Part shown: positions 8,757-17,834 of the stretch, piece by piece | Layout: each line of letters starts with the position of its first letter | Numbering within the stretch: position 1 is the stretch's first letter | NCBI RefSeq assembly: GCF_900101595.1 | Contig: NZ_FMYY01000012.1 | Coordinates: 76,279-140,278 of the forward strand | DNA length: 64,000 nt | Source: Paenibacillus sp. cl123 | GTDB taxonomy: Bacteria; Bacillota; Bacilli; Paenibacillales; NBRC-103111 | Reading direction: 5' to 3' | The notes under the pieces: model-generated | What the model was told of the DNA's origin: nothing | The model's input: only the letters and a program-made list of their open reading frames with translations | Databases searched by the model: none | Made by a program: the position numbers and the translations under genes

Positions 8757-9758
8757 ATGAAGGCGATAACCATTGACAGTTACGGGAAACAGGTTCCGTT
8801 AGTTATGACCGAGCAACCGATGCCTGAAATCGGAGAACATGATGTGCTGGTGGACATTCATGCAGCCAGCTTAAATCCCATCGACTTTAAAATTAAGGAA
8901 GGGAAAATGAAGTTTCTGTTGAGTTACAAGTTTCCGCTCATTTTGGGAAATGATTTCTCCGGGGTGGTAGTCAAGGTTGGTGAGCGGGTGAATGCTTATA
9001 AACCCGGAGATGAAGTTTTCGGGAGACCCCGCAAAAACCGAATCGGCACATTAGCCGAGTTTATAGCTGTTCATGAGGACGATATTTCGCTGAAGCCGCG
9101 CAATCTAAGCTTCGAGGAAGCGGCATCCATACCGCTCGTTGGACTTACGACTTACCAGGCTTTTGTTGATATTTTAAAGCTGCAAAAAGGCCAGAAAATT
9201 TTGATTCACGCAGGTTCGGGCGGCGTAGGCACCTTTGCCATCCAACTGGCTAAATGGATGGGAGCGTTTGTTGCCACCACAGCAAGCGATAAAGGCTATG
9301 ATTTGGTCAAATCCATGGGGGCCGATCTGATCATTAATTATAAAAAAGAAAATTTCGAAGACATGCTGACCGGATATGACGCTGTTTTTGATACGTTAGG
9401 AGGCGCGGCTCTGGAAAAATCATTCCGCATCCTGAAGCCGGGCGGGCAAATCGTATCCGTCTCTGGCATGCCCAACGCAAGATTTGGAAAAGAAGCCAAC
9501 TTGGGCTGGATTAAGACAACCATTTTATCCATTATAAGCCATAAAACCACAGCTCTCGAGAAAAAGACCAATACGAGATACCATTTCCTGTTTATGAAAC
9601 CGAGCGGTGTGCAATTGAACATTATAAAGGAATATATAGAAGAAGGCCACATTAAGCCAGTTATAGACAAAGTGTATCCTTTGGAAGATACCGGGCAAGC
9701 ATTTCAATACCTGGAAGCCGGAGGAGCCAAAGGGAAGGTGGTCATCCGAATAAAGTAA
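8757..9758 (+). CDS. MDR-family NAD(P)-dependent oxidoreductase (quinone oxidoreductase-like)
   Basis: 333 residues of the medium-chain dehydrogenase/reductase superfamily. An N-terminal GroES-like domain (about 1-125) contains LILGNDFSGVV; the Rossmann domain carries HAGSGGVGTFAIQLAKW, the nucleotide-binding motif. The cysteine cluster of structural zinc alcohol dehydrogenases is absent, which fits the zeta-crystallin/quinone oxidoreductase branch. Such enzymes reduce quinones or alpha,beta-unsaturated carbonyls with NADPH. The gene follows an ArsR-type repressor with a matching operator, suggesting induction by a reactive electrophile. Confidence 0.88.
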   Translation: MKAITIDSYGKQVPLVMTEQPMPEIGEHDVLVDIHAASLNPIDFKIKEGKMKFLLSYKFPLILGNDFSGVVVKVGERVNAYKPGDEVFGRPRKNRIGTLAEFIAVHEDDISLKPRNLSFEEAASIPLVGLTTYQAFVDILKLQKGQKILIHAGSGGVGTFAIQLAKWMGAFVATTASDKGYDLVKSMGADLIINYKKENFEDMLTGYDAVFDTLGGAALEKSFRILKPGGQIVSVSGMPNARFGKEANLGWIKTTILSIISHKTTALEKKTNTRYHFLFMKPSGVQLNIIKEYIEEGHIKPVIDKVYPLEDTGQAFQYLEAGGAKGKVVIRIK

Positions 9759-9894
9759 ATGGCAAGTTTTTTTGTGATCTTTATTATGATAAAGTAGGTT
9801 TAGAACTCATAAAGAGTTTGCGCTTCTCTGATTTTTGGGTAGCATAGTGAGGTTTTCTGTCGTTAGGAAATAATGCGAAAGAAGAGGGATGGAA

Positions 9895-10356
9895 ATGTCC
9901 TATATCGTAGATTTTAAAAAGGTGTCCACGGTTGGTTTAGAGTCTTCGCCTGTAGCGGAAGCGCTTGCCGGTTTGCGCGCCAATGAAGCCCGATACTTTA
10001 TGAACAAATACAAGCATGAGTTTACGGTTGTGCCGGCTAGCGAAAGTCAGGAAACCCTTGACTATGTGAATCAAATTTTGAAAGAGCGTCAAATTGAGTT
10101 TGCGGCCAAGCCGCTTGAAACGTCGCGGTTTCAAGTGGAAAATATTAAGTTTGCTTATGTCTTTTATGAGGACGGTCTTGGGGTCAATGTCATGTATACG
10201 GTTGATGACCCTAAGAAGCGGGCCGTCGGGTTTAAGCTTTCGGAGGGAATGGAAGTTCCGCAGGAGCTGGAAGGAAAGTTTAAGTTTGCCAGGCAGAAGT
10301 CCGCCTTAGCCGGAACTATTCGCGGCTCGTTTTTTGTCATCAAAGGAGAATATTAA
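9895..10356 (+). CDS. protein of unknown function, 153 residues
   Basis: I do not recognise this family with confidence. The protein is soluble, with no signal peptide, membrane segment or cysteine. It has a beta-rich second half (RFQVENIKFAYVFYEDG, VNVMYTVDDPKKRAVGFKL). The ATG at 9895 is chosen over that at 9889 because AGAGGG lies six bases before it, while it would touch the earlier one. The following methyltransferase gene starts 25 bp after its stop, so the two may be cotranscribed. Codon use matches its neighbours. Confidence 0.7.
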   Translation: MSYIVDFKKVSTVGLESSPVAEALAGLRANEARYFMNKYKHEFTVVPASESQETLDYVNQILKERQIEFAAKPLETSRFQVENIKFAYVFYEDGLGVNVMYTVDDPKKRAVGFKLSEGMEVPQELEGKFKFARQKSALAGTIRGSFFVIKGEY

Positions 10357-10381
10357 GGCAGCGCGGATTGGAGAGATAGTC

Positions 10382-10993
10382 ATGGGAAATACGGATAAGT
10401 TTGAAATGATCGCCCATACCTACGACACTCCTGACCGAATCCAGATTGCAAAATTATCCTCGGACGCCATCCGCCATTATTTAGTGGATGCTGCAAGCAA
10501 GGATGCGATTGATTTCGGGTGTGGAACCGGCCTTGTCGGCATGAACTTGTTAAACGAGTTTAATTCCATGCTTTTTCTGGATACGTCACCGAACATGATT
10601 AATCAGATCAAGCAAAAAATAAATGACCTTCATATTCAGCATGCCGATACATTATGCTTTGATTTTGAACAAGACAGCCTGTCGGATTTACACGCCGACT
10701 ATATTTTTATGGCTCAGGTGCTGCTTCATATTAAGGATGTACAAGTGGTTTTATCCCGGTTATTTGATGTTCTTAATGATGAGGGGCATTTATTGATTGT
10801 GGATTTTAATAAAAATGAAAACATCGTTTCAGATCTGGTGCATAACGGATTTCATCCGGAAGCGTTAGCCGACATGATGGTTCAAATTGGATACAGCGAT
10901 ATAGAGTTCCAAACTTTTTATACAGGAAGCAACCTATTTATGGGACATGATGCGTCTATGTTTATTCTTGATGCCAAAAAAGGCCGCCGGTAA
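10382..10993 (+). CDS. class I SAM-dependent methyltransferase
   Basis: 203 residues. Motif I is AIDFGCGTGLVGMNLL, followed by the acidic end of strand 2 (LFLDTSPNMI) and the motif IV/post-motif region YIFMAQVLLHIKDV, typical of UbiE/COQ5-like small-molecule methyltransferases. The ATG at 10382 is chosen because GGAGAG lies just upstream and the SAM fold begins soon after; a longer frame from 10334 would overlap the preceding gene. The substrate cannot be read from the sequence. It precedes the ECF sigma gene by only 49 bp. Confidence 0.85.
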   Translation: MGNTDKFEMIAHTYDTPDRIQIAKLSSDAIRHYLVDAASKDAIDFGCGTGLVGMNLLNEFNSMLFLDTSPNMINQIKQKINDLHIQHADTLCFDFEQDSLSDLHADYIFMAQVLLHIKDVQVVLSRLFDVLNDEGHLLIVDFNKNENIVSDLVHNGFHPEALADMMVQIGYSDIEFQTFYTGSNLFMGHDASMFILDAKKGRR

Positions 10994-11042
10994 AGGATGG
11001 CCGATGGCGTATGGGCATTTCGCCCGTCTACAGGAGGCTGCA

Positions 11043-11999
11043 ATGAGCGAAACAGCAGTAGAGCTTCAGTTATATGAGAACTTAAAACCGGAGCTGACAT
11101 CGTTCTGCTACAGAATGCTAGGATCCATCGACGACGCAGACGATGCCGTTCAGGAAACATTTATTCGGGTTTGGCAGAGCTGGAATTCGTTCAGACAGGA
11201 ATCCTCCTTCAAAACATGGGTTTATCGGATTGCATCCAATTTATGTCTGGACAAGCTAAGACAAGCCAAACGCCGGACGCGTCCCGTTGACCTATCCGAT
11301 CCGGCGGCCGTCATCGTCGAACCCCGCGAAATATTGCCCGACTCATCTTGGATCTGGCCTGCCCCTGACTTCTCTGCGGGTCCGGAGGATATGGTCATTC
11401 GCAAAGAAACCCTTCAACTCGCCTTTATTACACTCCTGCAAACCTTGCCGCCTCGTCAGCGTGCGGTTCTTATTTTGAAGGATGTATTCGAATGGTCCTC
11501 CAAACAAATCGCAGAAGCTTTAGCCATGTCGCCTGCCGCGGTTAACAGCGCTCTGCAAAGAGCCAGAGAAACGATGGACCGCGCGAAGCTTCAATCGGAC
11601 GACTTCACCAGGATGGAAGCCGAGCCTGATCGCGAGCTGCTGTCACGGTATGTTGAAGCGTTCGAGCAATTTGATATCCAGGCACTGGTAGCGTTGTTCC
11701 ATGAAGAAGGCCATATGTCCATGCCTCCTTTCGCCATGTGGGTGCGCGGCCAAGAAAATTTGTTCAAGTTTTTTTCGCTGACACGCAGCCATTGTGAGGG
11801 ATCGCGGTTTCTGCCGATTACAGCGAATGGCGGTTATCCGGCTTTTGCGCAGTATATGCCGAGCAGCGACCGGTCCCGCTTGGTGCCTTGGGGGATTCAC
11901 ATCATTGAAGTAAAGGACCAGAAAATTTTCCACGTCCAAAATTTTATTAACGCAAAATTATTTGCCCGATTTGGGCTTCCCGAGCATATAGACCGATGA
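11043..11999 (+). CDS. ECF-type RNA polymerase sigma factor with SnoaL-like C-terminal domain
   Basis: 318 residues. Region 2 spans about 15-80 (DADDAVQETFIRVW), region 4 about 122-172 (LPPRQRAVLILKDVFEWSSKQIAEAL), and about 195-315 is a SnoaL/NTF2-like extension. The linker has the WxWPAPDF segment seen in the SigX5-like group of sigma factors with fused SnoaL domains. In such ECFs the C-terminal extension replaces a separate anti-sigma factor and controls activity; no anti-sigma gene is adjacent here. The ATG at 11043 is supported by GGAGG six bases upstream; an in-frame extension to 10947 would overlap the methyltransferase. The next gene, an AHSA1-type protein, is a plausible target or partner. 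Confidence 0.88.
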   Translation: MSETAVELQLYENLKPELTSFCYRMLGSIDDADDAVQETFIRVWQSWNSFRQESSFKTWVYRIASNLCLDKLRQAKRRTRPVDLSDPAAVIVEPREILPDSSWIWPAPDFSAGPEDMVIRKETLQLAFITLLQTLPPRQRAVLILKDVFEWSSKQIAEALAMSPAAVNSALQRARETMDRAKLQSDDFTRMEAEPDRELLSRYVEAFEQFDIQALVALFHEEGHMSMPPFAMWVRGQENLFKFFSLTRSHCEGSRFLPITANGGYPAFAQYMPSSDRSRLVPWGIHIIEVKDQKIFHVQNFINAKLFARFGLPEHIDR

Positions 12000-12070
12000 A
12001 TATCGTCAGCCGCTGTCGTCTACATATATGAGAAACAAATTTACAATACCATGAGAGAGGTGTTTTTCAA

Positions 12071-12496
12071 ATGGAAACCAATCAACCAACGAAAGTAACC
12101 GTTCAAACAGTCGTGCAAGCTCCTGTAGAAAAAGTGTGGGCGTATTGGACCGAGCCGGTTCACATCACGAAGTGGAATCAGCCTTCCGAGGACTGGCATG
12201 CGCCAAAAGCGGAGAATGATTTGCGGGTTGGCGGCACCTTTGTTACAAGGATGGAAGCGAAAGACGGCAGCATGGGTTTTGATTTTTCCGGCGTTTACGA
12301 CGTAGTGAAGCAGCATGAGGAGATTGCGTATACCTTGGGAGATGGCAGACAAGTCCAGATCACTTTCGTGAATCAAGGAAACGAAACAAAGGTTGTGGAA
12401 ATGTTCGACGCCGAAAACACGCATCCTGTTGAATTTCAACAGGCGGGCTGGCAAGCCATTTTGGACAATTTCAAATCGTATACGGAACAATCGTAG
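12071..12496 (+). CDS. SRPBCC/AHSA1-domain protein
   Basis: 141 residues with the START-like (Bet v1) helix-grip fold of the AHSA1 family: VQAPVEKVWAYWTEPVHITKWN near the N-terminus and the closing AGWQAILDNFKSY helix. These proteins form a hydrophobic pocket; bacterial members are often stress or small-molecule-responsive proteins of unknown ligand. It follows the ECF sigma gene by 71 bp on the same strand. GAGAGG lies about 12 bases before the ATG. Confidence 0.85.
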   Translation: METNQPTKVTVQTVVQAPVEKVWAYWTEPVHITKWNQPSEDWHAPKAENDLRVGGTFVTRMEAKDGSMGFDFSGVYDVVKQHEEIAYTLGDGRQVQITFVNQGNETKVVEMFDAENTHPVEFQQAGWQAILDNFKSYTEQS

Positions 12497-12566
12497 TAAT
12501 CATGAGAGGCGTCCAATGGGGCGCCTTTCGTATTTTTACTTGTCGTTACAGACAGACAGCATACCG

Positions 12567-12595
12567 AGCAGCCTCGCATAAGAGGCTGCTTCTTG
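12567..12595 (+). terminator. terminator after the AHSA1-type gene
   Basis: Perfect 9-bp stem AGCAGCCTC / GAGGCTGCT with a 6-nt loop, followed by a short pyrimidine tract (TCTTGC). Confidence 0.65.
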
Positions 12596-12654
12596 CTATG
12601 CGTCAGAACAGACCTATATAATGGGGAAAGCACTAAACGTAAAGGAAAACATTC

Positions 12655-14403
12655 ATGAATCCCCTGACAGAACTCGTCGTTATGATAGCTTCGGTGATCA
12701 TGTCGGTCATCATTTTATTTTATGTATATGGCTTCAGAAACGAGCGCGGAATCCGGTACTTAATCGGAGTGATCGTTTGCCGGATTATATATGCCATCGG
12801 TGTTATTTCTGAGAAATACAGCTATGCGTGGACAGAGAAGCTGATCTTTCGCAATGTTCAGGATACGGCGCTTAACTTGATGGTGCCTTTCGTCCTCCTG
12901 TTCGCCTTGCATTTAACCGGTCGCGACAAGCCTTTAAGCCCGCGAAGGGAAACCATGCTGATCGTGACATTTGCATGTGTGTCCTTGCTGTTTTGGTTCG
13001 ACCCCGTCCTGCATGTGATGTTTCGTACGACACTGCTTGAAGACGGCCATTTGATTAGAGTGAAAACCGGTTATTCCATCGCCTTAAGCATAGTTTCTTA
13101 TCTCATTGTCGTTACGGGGATCTATTTTTTGTTTCAGTATGTGCGGAATATCCGCAGCGATTTGCGTAAGCCGGGCATGTGGGTTCTGTTGCTGGCCTCG
13201 TTTCCCTTTATCATCCAGGTTGTAAAATTCGTCAAGCCCGAATGGTCCTCCTGGTTGTCCTTGCTGTCGATTTTTTGCGGGTTTACCGGGATGCTGATGC
13301 TGGTCATTACATGGCGGATTAAATTTTTCTCTATTGTTCCTTTTGCGAGGAACATGGTGCTTGATACGCTTCAGGAAAGCATTTTGATTGCGAAGGCTTC
13401 AGGAAAAATTATCGATAGCAACAAGCAAGCTTCCGAATGGTTTTCGAAGCTGGGCTACGGGGCTGTCGACGGCCGGGAAATTGCCGAGCTATTGGAGCCT
13501 TGGCCGGAGTGGCATCAGCTGTGCCAGTCGATGCAGCAGGGAAATGTAGAGATTGAAGCCTGGCTGGATGGCGAAAGAAGAATGTACAGCGTCAATGTGT
13601 ACCCGCTGCATACCTTTCGGAGGCAGGGACAGGGCAGTATTTCGCTTATCTTCGATATAACGGAAAAGCAGCGGCATCTGGAGCAGATCGCACAGCTCAA
13701 TCAGCTGAAGGATCAGCTGTTTACCATCGTATCGCATGATATTCGTACTCCGATCGCGATGCAGTTTCAACTTGTTGAAATGCTGGAGGAGGATAAGGAG
13801 CGTTTTGAGGCGGAGCATCGGGAAATCATTGACATGCTGGGCGGCCAAATTCGCAATACGCTCGGCATGGCCACCAATTTATTAGAATGGTTTCGCAGCC
13901 AGCGGGCAGATGCGGCGCTCTATCCGCAATTCCTGGAGTTGTCCCAGGTTGTGGAGGAATGCTGTCATGCGCTGCATATCAACAGTGAGGCCAAGCAGAT
14001 CATGGTGAAACATACGATCCCTTCGGGCACTTATGTATATGCCGATCGTGAGGTGCTCGGATTAATTATACGTAATTTGTTATCCAATGCTATCAAATTT
14101 ACTGAAGCAGGCGGTTTAGTCCAAGTATATGCCGAGCTATCGGGAGACAAGGCGGTTGTATCTGTCCGTGATAACGGAGTAGGGATGGAAGAGGAGCAGG
14201 TGCGTCGGCTATTTGAGGGGGAGCTGCTTCAATCATTGCCCGGCACGTCGGGAGAGAAGGGCACGGGTCTAGGACTGCTTGTCAGCCGGCAGTTTGTGCA
14301 GCGAAGCGGCGGACGTCTTTGGGCGGAAAGCCAAGCGGGGCAAGGAAGCGTGTTTCACTTCACCTTGAGAGGGGAACATCGGAATGAAAGTTCTTGTCGT
14401 TGA
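12655..14403 (+). CDS. sensor histidine kinase with 7TM N-terminal domain
   Basis: 582 residues. About seven hydrophobic helices fill residues 5-220, matching the HisKA_7TM sensor module. A PAS-like segment follows (about 230-330; DTLQESILIAKASGKII), then HisKA with SHDIRTPIA (phospho-acceptor His361) and the ATPase domain with N, G1 (DNGVGM) and G2 (GTGLGLLVS) boxes. The gene overlaps the response-regulator gene by 20 bp, so the two are translationally coupled. The stimulus probably lies in or near the membrane because there is no large extracellular domain. Confidence 0.92.
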   Translation: MNPLTELVVMIASVIMSVIILFYVYGFRNERGIRYLIGVIVCRIIYAIGVISEKYSYAWTEKLIFRNVQDTALNLMVPFVLLFALHLTGRDKPLSPRRETMLIVTFACVSLLFWFDPVLHVMFRTTLLEDGHLIRVKTGYSIALSIVSYLIVVTGIYFLFQYVRNIRSDLRKPGMWVLLLASFPFIIQVVKFVKPEWSSWLSLLSIFCGFTGMLMLVITWRIKFFSIVPFARNMVLDTLQESILIAKASGKIIDSNKQASEWFSKLGYGAVDGREIAELLEPWPEWHQLCQSMQQGNVEIEAWLDGERRMYSVNVYPLHTFRRQGQGSISLIFDITEKQRHLEQIAQLNQLKDQLFTIVSHDIRTPIAMQFQLVEMLEEDKERFEAEHREIIDMLGGQIRNTLGMATNLLEWFRSQRADAALYPQFLELSQVVEECCHALHINSEAKQIMVKHTIPSGTYVYADREVLGLIIRNLLSNAIKFTEAGGLVQVYAELSGDKAVVSVRDNGVGMEEEQVRRLFEGELLQSLPGTSGEKGTGLGLLVSRQFVQRSGGRLWAESQAGQGSVFHFTLRGEHRNESSCR

Positions 14404-15499
14404 TGACGAGCCTGCTATGCTGCTGGCTATGAAGCGGCTTCTGTCGGGTATGGAGGGCGTAGAGATTGTCGGGAGCTTTCGGAACGCGGCGGAGGTGCTT
14501 GATTTCGTTAAAAGTAAAGAGGTGGACCTTGCATTCCTGGATATTAAAATTGCGGCAGATGACGGGGTAGAGCTGGCCCGCAGCTTGCGCTCGCTTCGGG
14601 GTGAGCTTGACATCGTATTTACGACCTCCCATACCGATTTCGCCCTTCACGCTTACGATGTTTATCCGTTGGATTATATGGTGAAGCCCATTTCCGGCAT
14701 GCGCCTGGCCCAGACAATCGATAGAGCAAGGGGCAGACGCAGCGCTGCTTCTGATAATGCCGGCGGTCATACAGCTAATCGTCTGACGATTCGGGGGCTG
14801 GGCTGCTTCGAGGCCAGCAGCAAGCAAGCCGGCCCCGTGAAGTGGCTCTCCAAAAAAAGCATGGAGCTGTTCGCTTATTTGCTGGTCCATCGTGGCCGCA
14901 GCGCAGCCAAAAGCCGGATTTTGGAGGAGCTGTTCCCGAATATGCCGCAAAAAAACGCAGAAATGTATCTCCATACCGCAGTCTATCAGCTTAGGAAAGC
15001 ATTGTCGCCGCACGGGTTTAAGGAGATGGTGATTTCAGCGCATGAGCAATATCGGCTTGATCTGGATCAGGCGGATGTCGACTTTATTCAGCTTGAACAG
15101 GGTGTGGAGAGCTATGCCGAATTCACTATTGAACGGGAAGCGGAGGCTATCGAGCTGGAGAAACGGTTTGCCGGCGAGCTGTTCGAGGATAAATCCTTCG
15201 GCTGGGCAACGCTGGAGCGGGAGCGGGTGGCGATGATGTACGCTTCCTTTGCCAAACGTCTTGCAAGCTGGCTGCTGGCCGGGAACCGATGGGGGGAGGC
15301 CGCGCAGATTGCGAAAAAAATCGTAGCCCGCAATGAGTTTGAAGAAGAGTCAAGTCTTCTTCTGATGCATATCTACGCAGCTATGGGAGATAGGCAGTCT
15401 TTGCATAGCTATTACAAGCGCTACACGAGGCTGCTTCACCAGGAGCTCGGCCTGCAGCCTTCGCTCCGTATTCAACAGCTGTATGGACAATGGAAATAA
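14384..15499 (+). CDS. response regulator with winged-helix and BTAD domains (SARP-like)
   Basis: 371 residues. The receiver domain (1-115) has the acidic pocket D7/D8, phospho-acceptor Asp53 (LAFLDIKI) and Lys101 (VKPIS). An OmpR-type DNA-binding segment (about 135-210, KKSMELFAYLLVHRGR) and a bacterial transcriptional activator domain (about 225-370) follow. The BTAD module is best known from actinobacterial antibiotic regulators (SARP), but receiver-BTAD fusions are common in Paenibacillus-type Bacillota. It overlaps its partner kinase by 20 bp. Targets are unknown; the next genes run the other way. Confidence 0.9.
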   Translation: MKVLVVDDEPAMLLAMKRLLSGMEGVEIVGSFRNAAEVLDFVKSKEVDLAFLDIKIAADDGVELARSLRSLRGELDIVFTTSHTDFALHAYDVYPLDYMVKPISGMRLAQTIDRARGRRSAASDNAGGHTANRLTIRGLGCFEASSKQAGPVKWLSKKSMELFAYLLVHRGRSAAKSRILEELFPNMPQKNAEMYLHTAVYQLRKALSPHGFKEMVISAHEQYRLDLDQADVDFIQLEQGVESYAEFTIEREAEAIELEKRFAGELFEDKSFGWATLERERVAMMYASFAKRLASWLLAGNRWGEAAQIAKKIVARNEFEEESSLLLMHIYAAMGDRQSLHSYYKRYTRLLHQELGLQPSLRIQQLYGQWK

Positions 15500-15635
15500 G
15501 ATCGGAAGAGGAAGAGGCTGACCCGCGTGCTCGGTGCAGACATTCAGGCCCTCCGTCCGGCTGCGCCGTTCATCCGGGCAGCCAGGCGGGGGGCCTGTTA
15601 GGGGTGACTTATGGAACTCGAAGCCGTATGTCTGT

Positions 15636-16637
15636 CTACGCCGCCTTGCGCCTGAACAGCAGGTACATGAAGAATGGGGCGCCGATGCCTGCCGTGAATA
15701 CCCCGGCGGGAATATCCAGCGGTTGAAACAGCATTCTCCCTGCGAGATCGGCCAGCAGCAGAATAATTCCTCCGACCAGCGCAGACACCGGAATGAGCAT
15801 CTGATACGAATTGCCGACAAGCTTTCTGGACATATGAGGGGCCAGCAAGCCGATAAACGAGATCATACCCCCGATTCCCACCGCCGCCCCGGCCAGCGCG
15901 ACCGTATAACACAGCAAGACCAGCCGGCTGAGCTGGAGCCGACTGCCGAGTCCCGTTGACGCAGTCTCTCCCAGCGATTGAACGTTCAGTTCCTTGGCAT
16001 ACAGCAAGGAGAGCGGAATAAACAGGGCGACCCAAGGCCATAAGGCTCCGATATGTTTCCAGTTCGTTCCATAGATGCTCCCTGTCGTCCAATTCAGAAT
16101 CTGCGCGGCCAAGTAAGCGGGACCGCTGACGAGCAGATAGGTCGTCAGCGCCCCCATGGCCGTAGATACGCCGATTCCGATCAAAATGAGACGGAACGGG
16201 GATACCCCGCGTTTCCAGGCCAATCCATAATTGATAGCAGCAGCGAGGAAAGCGCCGACTATGGCGATGACCGGCACCCATTGAATGCTGTACTTGCCGG
16301 TGAACAAGGTCATGAAAGCGACGACAGCGACGGAAGCCCCTCCCGTCACCCCGATCAAGTCCGGAGCGGCCAGCGGATTGCGGATCACCCCTTGCAGCAG
16401 AGCGCCGGACACGGCCAAGGCAGCCCCGATCAGAATCGCGGCCACAATGCGCGGCAGCCGGAATTGCATCAGGATCAAGTCGCTGCTGGCGGTATTTTGA
16501 CCGATCAAGGACAAGACGACTTCGCGTATAGGAATCCGCACGCTTCCCAGCGACAGGCTGATCACGGACAAGACGGCCGCAAGCAGGACGAGCAGCAGCA
16601 GGATGGATATGGATCTGTTTTTTCTACGATTGAGCAT
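15636..16637 (-). CDS. FecCD-family ferric-siderophore ABC permease (second gene)
   Basis: About 333 residues and nine to ten transmembrane segments, typical of the FecCD/BtuC family. Family marks are LPRIVAAILIGAALAVSGALLQGVIRNPLAAPDLIGVTGGA in two short blocks near the N-terminus and GMISFIGLLAPHMSRKLVG near the end. The ATG at 16637 has AAGGAG seven bases before it and overlaps the upstream permease gene by 14 bp, indicating coupling; an upstream in-frame ATG at 16658 has no such site. It forms the membrane channel with the companion permease for iron-siderophore import. Confidence 0.92.
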   Translation of the reverse strand: MLNRRKNRSISILLLLVLLAAVLSVISLSLGSVRIPIREVVLSLIGQNTASSDLILMQFRLPRIVAAILIGAALAVSGALLQGVIRNPLAAPDLIGVTGGASVAVVAFMTLFTGKYSIQWVPVIAIVGAFLAAAINYGLAWKRGVSPFRLILIGIGVSTAMGALTTYLLVSGPAYLAAQILNWTTGSIYGTNWKHIGALWPWVALFIPLSLLYAKELNVQSLGETASTGLGSRLQLSRLVLLCYTVALAGAAVGIGGMISFIGLLAPHMSRKLVGNSYQMLIPVSALVGGIILLLADLAGRMLFQPLDIPAGVFTAGIGAPFFMYLLFRRKAA

Positions 16638-17649
16638 GTTGACTCCTTCTGGCCACATGAATCAGGAATGGAACCCCGATCAGCGCCGTGGCAACCCCTA
16701 CCGGAACCTCTTTGGAAATAATAATGAAGCGTGAGGCGAGATCCGCCACAACGAGCAGCAGTGCCCCGGTGCATGCGCTGTAGGGAAGCAGCCAGCGGTG
16801 ATCGTTGCCTACGAGGTAGCGGCACAGATGGGGAACGATCAGACCGATGAAGGCGATAGGTCCGGCTACGGCAACCGAGCATCCGGCCAGCAGCACGACG
16901 GCGGCTGCCGCGATGCCTCTTATGAGCATGAGACGCTGCCCAAGCCCTCTGGCGATATCGTCGCCCAGCGCCAAAATATTCAAGGAGCCGGAGAGCAGCA
17001 TTGCCGTCAGCCAGCCGGCCGCCATATAAGGAAGGACGATGTACAGATGCTCCAGCTGTCTGCCCGATACCGAACCGATCATCCAGAACAAGGCGGTTTC
17101 CAGCGAATCCTTGCGGATCAGAATAATGCCCGATGTCACGGCAGACGCGAAGGCGGCGACGGATGCCCCGGCCAAGGTCAGCTTGACGGGTTCGAAGCGG
17201 GCGCTTCCTTGCAAGGAGAGCGCATAGACGAACAAAGCGGTGACGGAAGCTCCGGCGAAGGCAAGCCAGATCATGCCGCTCATGGTCAATGCGGAGCCGA
17301 ACCAGGCAAGTCCGATCACGACAAACAAAACGGCGCCCGAGTTGATCCCGAATACGGATGGCGAAGCGATCGGGTTTTTCGTGATCACCTGCATGATGGC
17401 TCCGGCCAAGGCCAGGCTTGCGCCTACCATAGCCGCTACAAGCGAGCGGGGGACGCGGGAATTGACTAAAATGAGGTGCTCATTGGACCCGTCAAAATGA
17501 TGATACGCCTGCCATAGCGTATGAAGACTGAATTGCTGGTGACCGAATAAAATGCTGGCAAGCAGGCCGAGCAGCAGCAGGATAAAGCCTACGGCAAGGC
17601 CAAGCAGCTTAAGCATGGGACGATTCCCGAACAGGGCCAATACTCTCAC
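16624..17649 (-). CDS. FecCD-family ferric-siderophore ABC permease (first gene)
   Basis: 341 residues, FecCD fold, with VPRSLVAAMVGASLALAGA and AGPIAFIGLIVPHLCRYLVG as the two diagnostic blocks. It starts as GTG at 17649; the ribosome site is poor there and also at the ATG at 17616, so the start is not settled. Its promoter region faces the binding-protein gene and contains two Fur-box-like sites, which implies iron repression. No FecE/FhuC-type ATPase gene is in the cluster; a shared ATPase elsewhere is likely. Confidence 0.92.
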   Translation of the reverse strand: MRVLALFGNRPMLKLLGLAVGFILLLLGLLASILFGHQQFSLHTLWQAYHHFDGSNEHLILVNSRVPRSLVAAMVGASLALAGAIMQVITKNPIASPSVFGINSGAVLFVVIGLAWFGSALTMSGMIWLAFAGASVTALFVYALSLQGSARFEPVKLTLAGASVAAFASAVTSGIILIRKDSLETALFWMIGSVSGRQLEHLYIVLPYMAAGWLTAMLLSGSLNILALGDDIARGLGQRLMLIRGIAAAAVVLLAGCSVAVAGPIAFIGLIVPHLCRYLVGNDHRWLLPYSACTGALLLVVADLASRFIIISKEVPVGVATALIGVPFLIHVARRSQHAQS

Positions 17650-17708
17650 TCATTTCGAAATTCGGATAGGTACACCTAGAAATTCTATGAGATAGGTTCA
17701 TCGTTGTC

Positions 17709-17730
17709 AATGAGTATAATTCTCATTATC
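17709..17730. promoter_or_regulatory. Fur box 1 between the divergent iron-uptake genes
   Basis: AATGAG-TATAATT-CTCATT is a perfect 6-7-6 inverted repeat continuing into ATC, close to the GATAATGATAATCATTATC Fur consensus. It lies 60 bp before the permease start and upstream of the binding-protein promoter, so it can serve both. Confidence 0.8.
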
Positions 17731-17740
17731 AATATTTGGG

Positions 17741-17770
17741 TTGACAGCGAATGAGAGATTGGATTATTAT
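17741..17770 (+). promoter_or_regulatory. sigma-A-type promoter of the siderophore-binding protein gene
   Basis: TTGACA (17741-17746) and TATTAT (17765-17770) with an 18-bp spacer. The second Fur box starts five bases downstream of the -10 element. Confidence 0.6.
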
Positions 17771-17774
17771 TCAA

Positions 17775-17795
17775 ATGATAATGATTCCCAATATC
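17775..17795 (+). promoter_or_regulatory. Fur box 2, in front of the siderophore-binding protein gene
   Basis: ATGATAATGATTCCCAATATC follows the Fur consensus well in the left half (GATAATGAT) and less well in the right half. It sits at the expected transcription start of the binding-protein gene. Confidence 0.7.
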
Positions 17796-17834
17796 ATTAA
17801 AATAGAAGGAATTGGATTCCAGGGGAGAGAAAAC

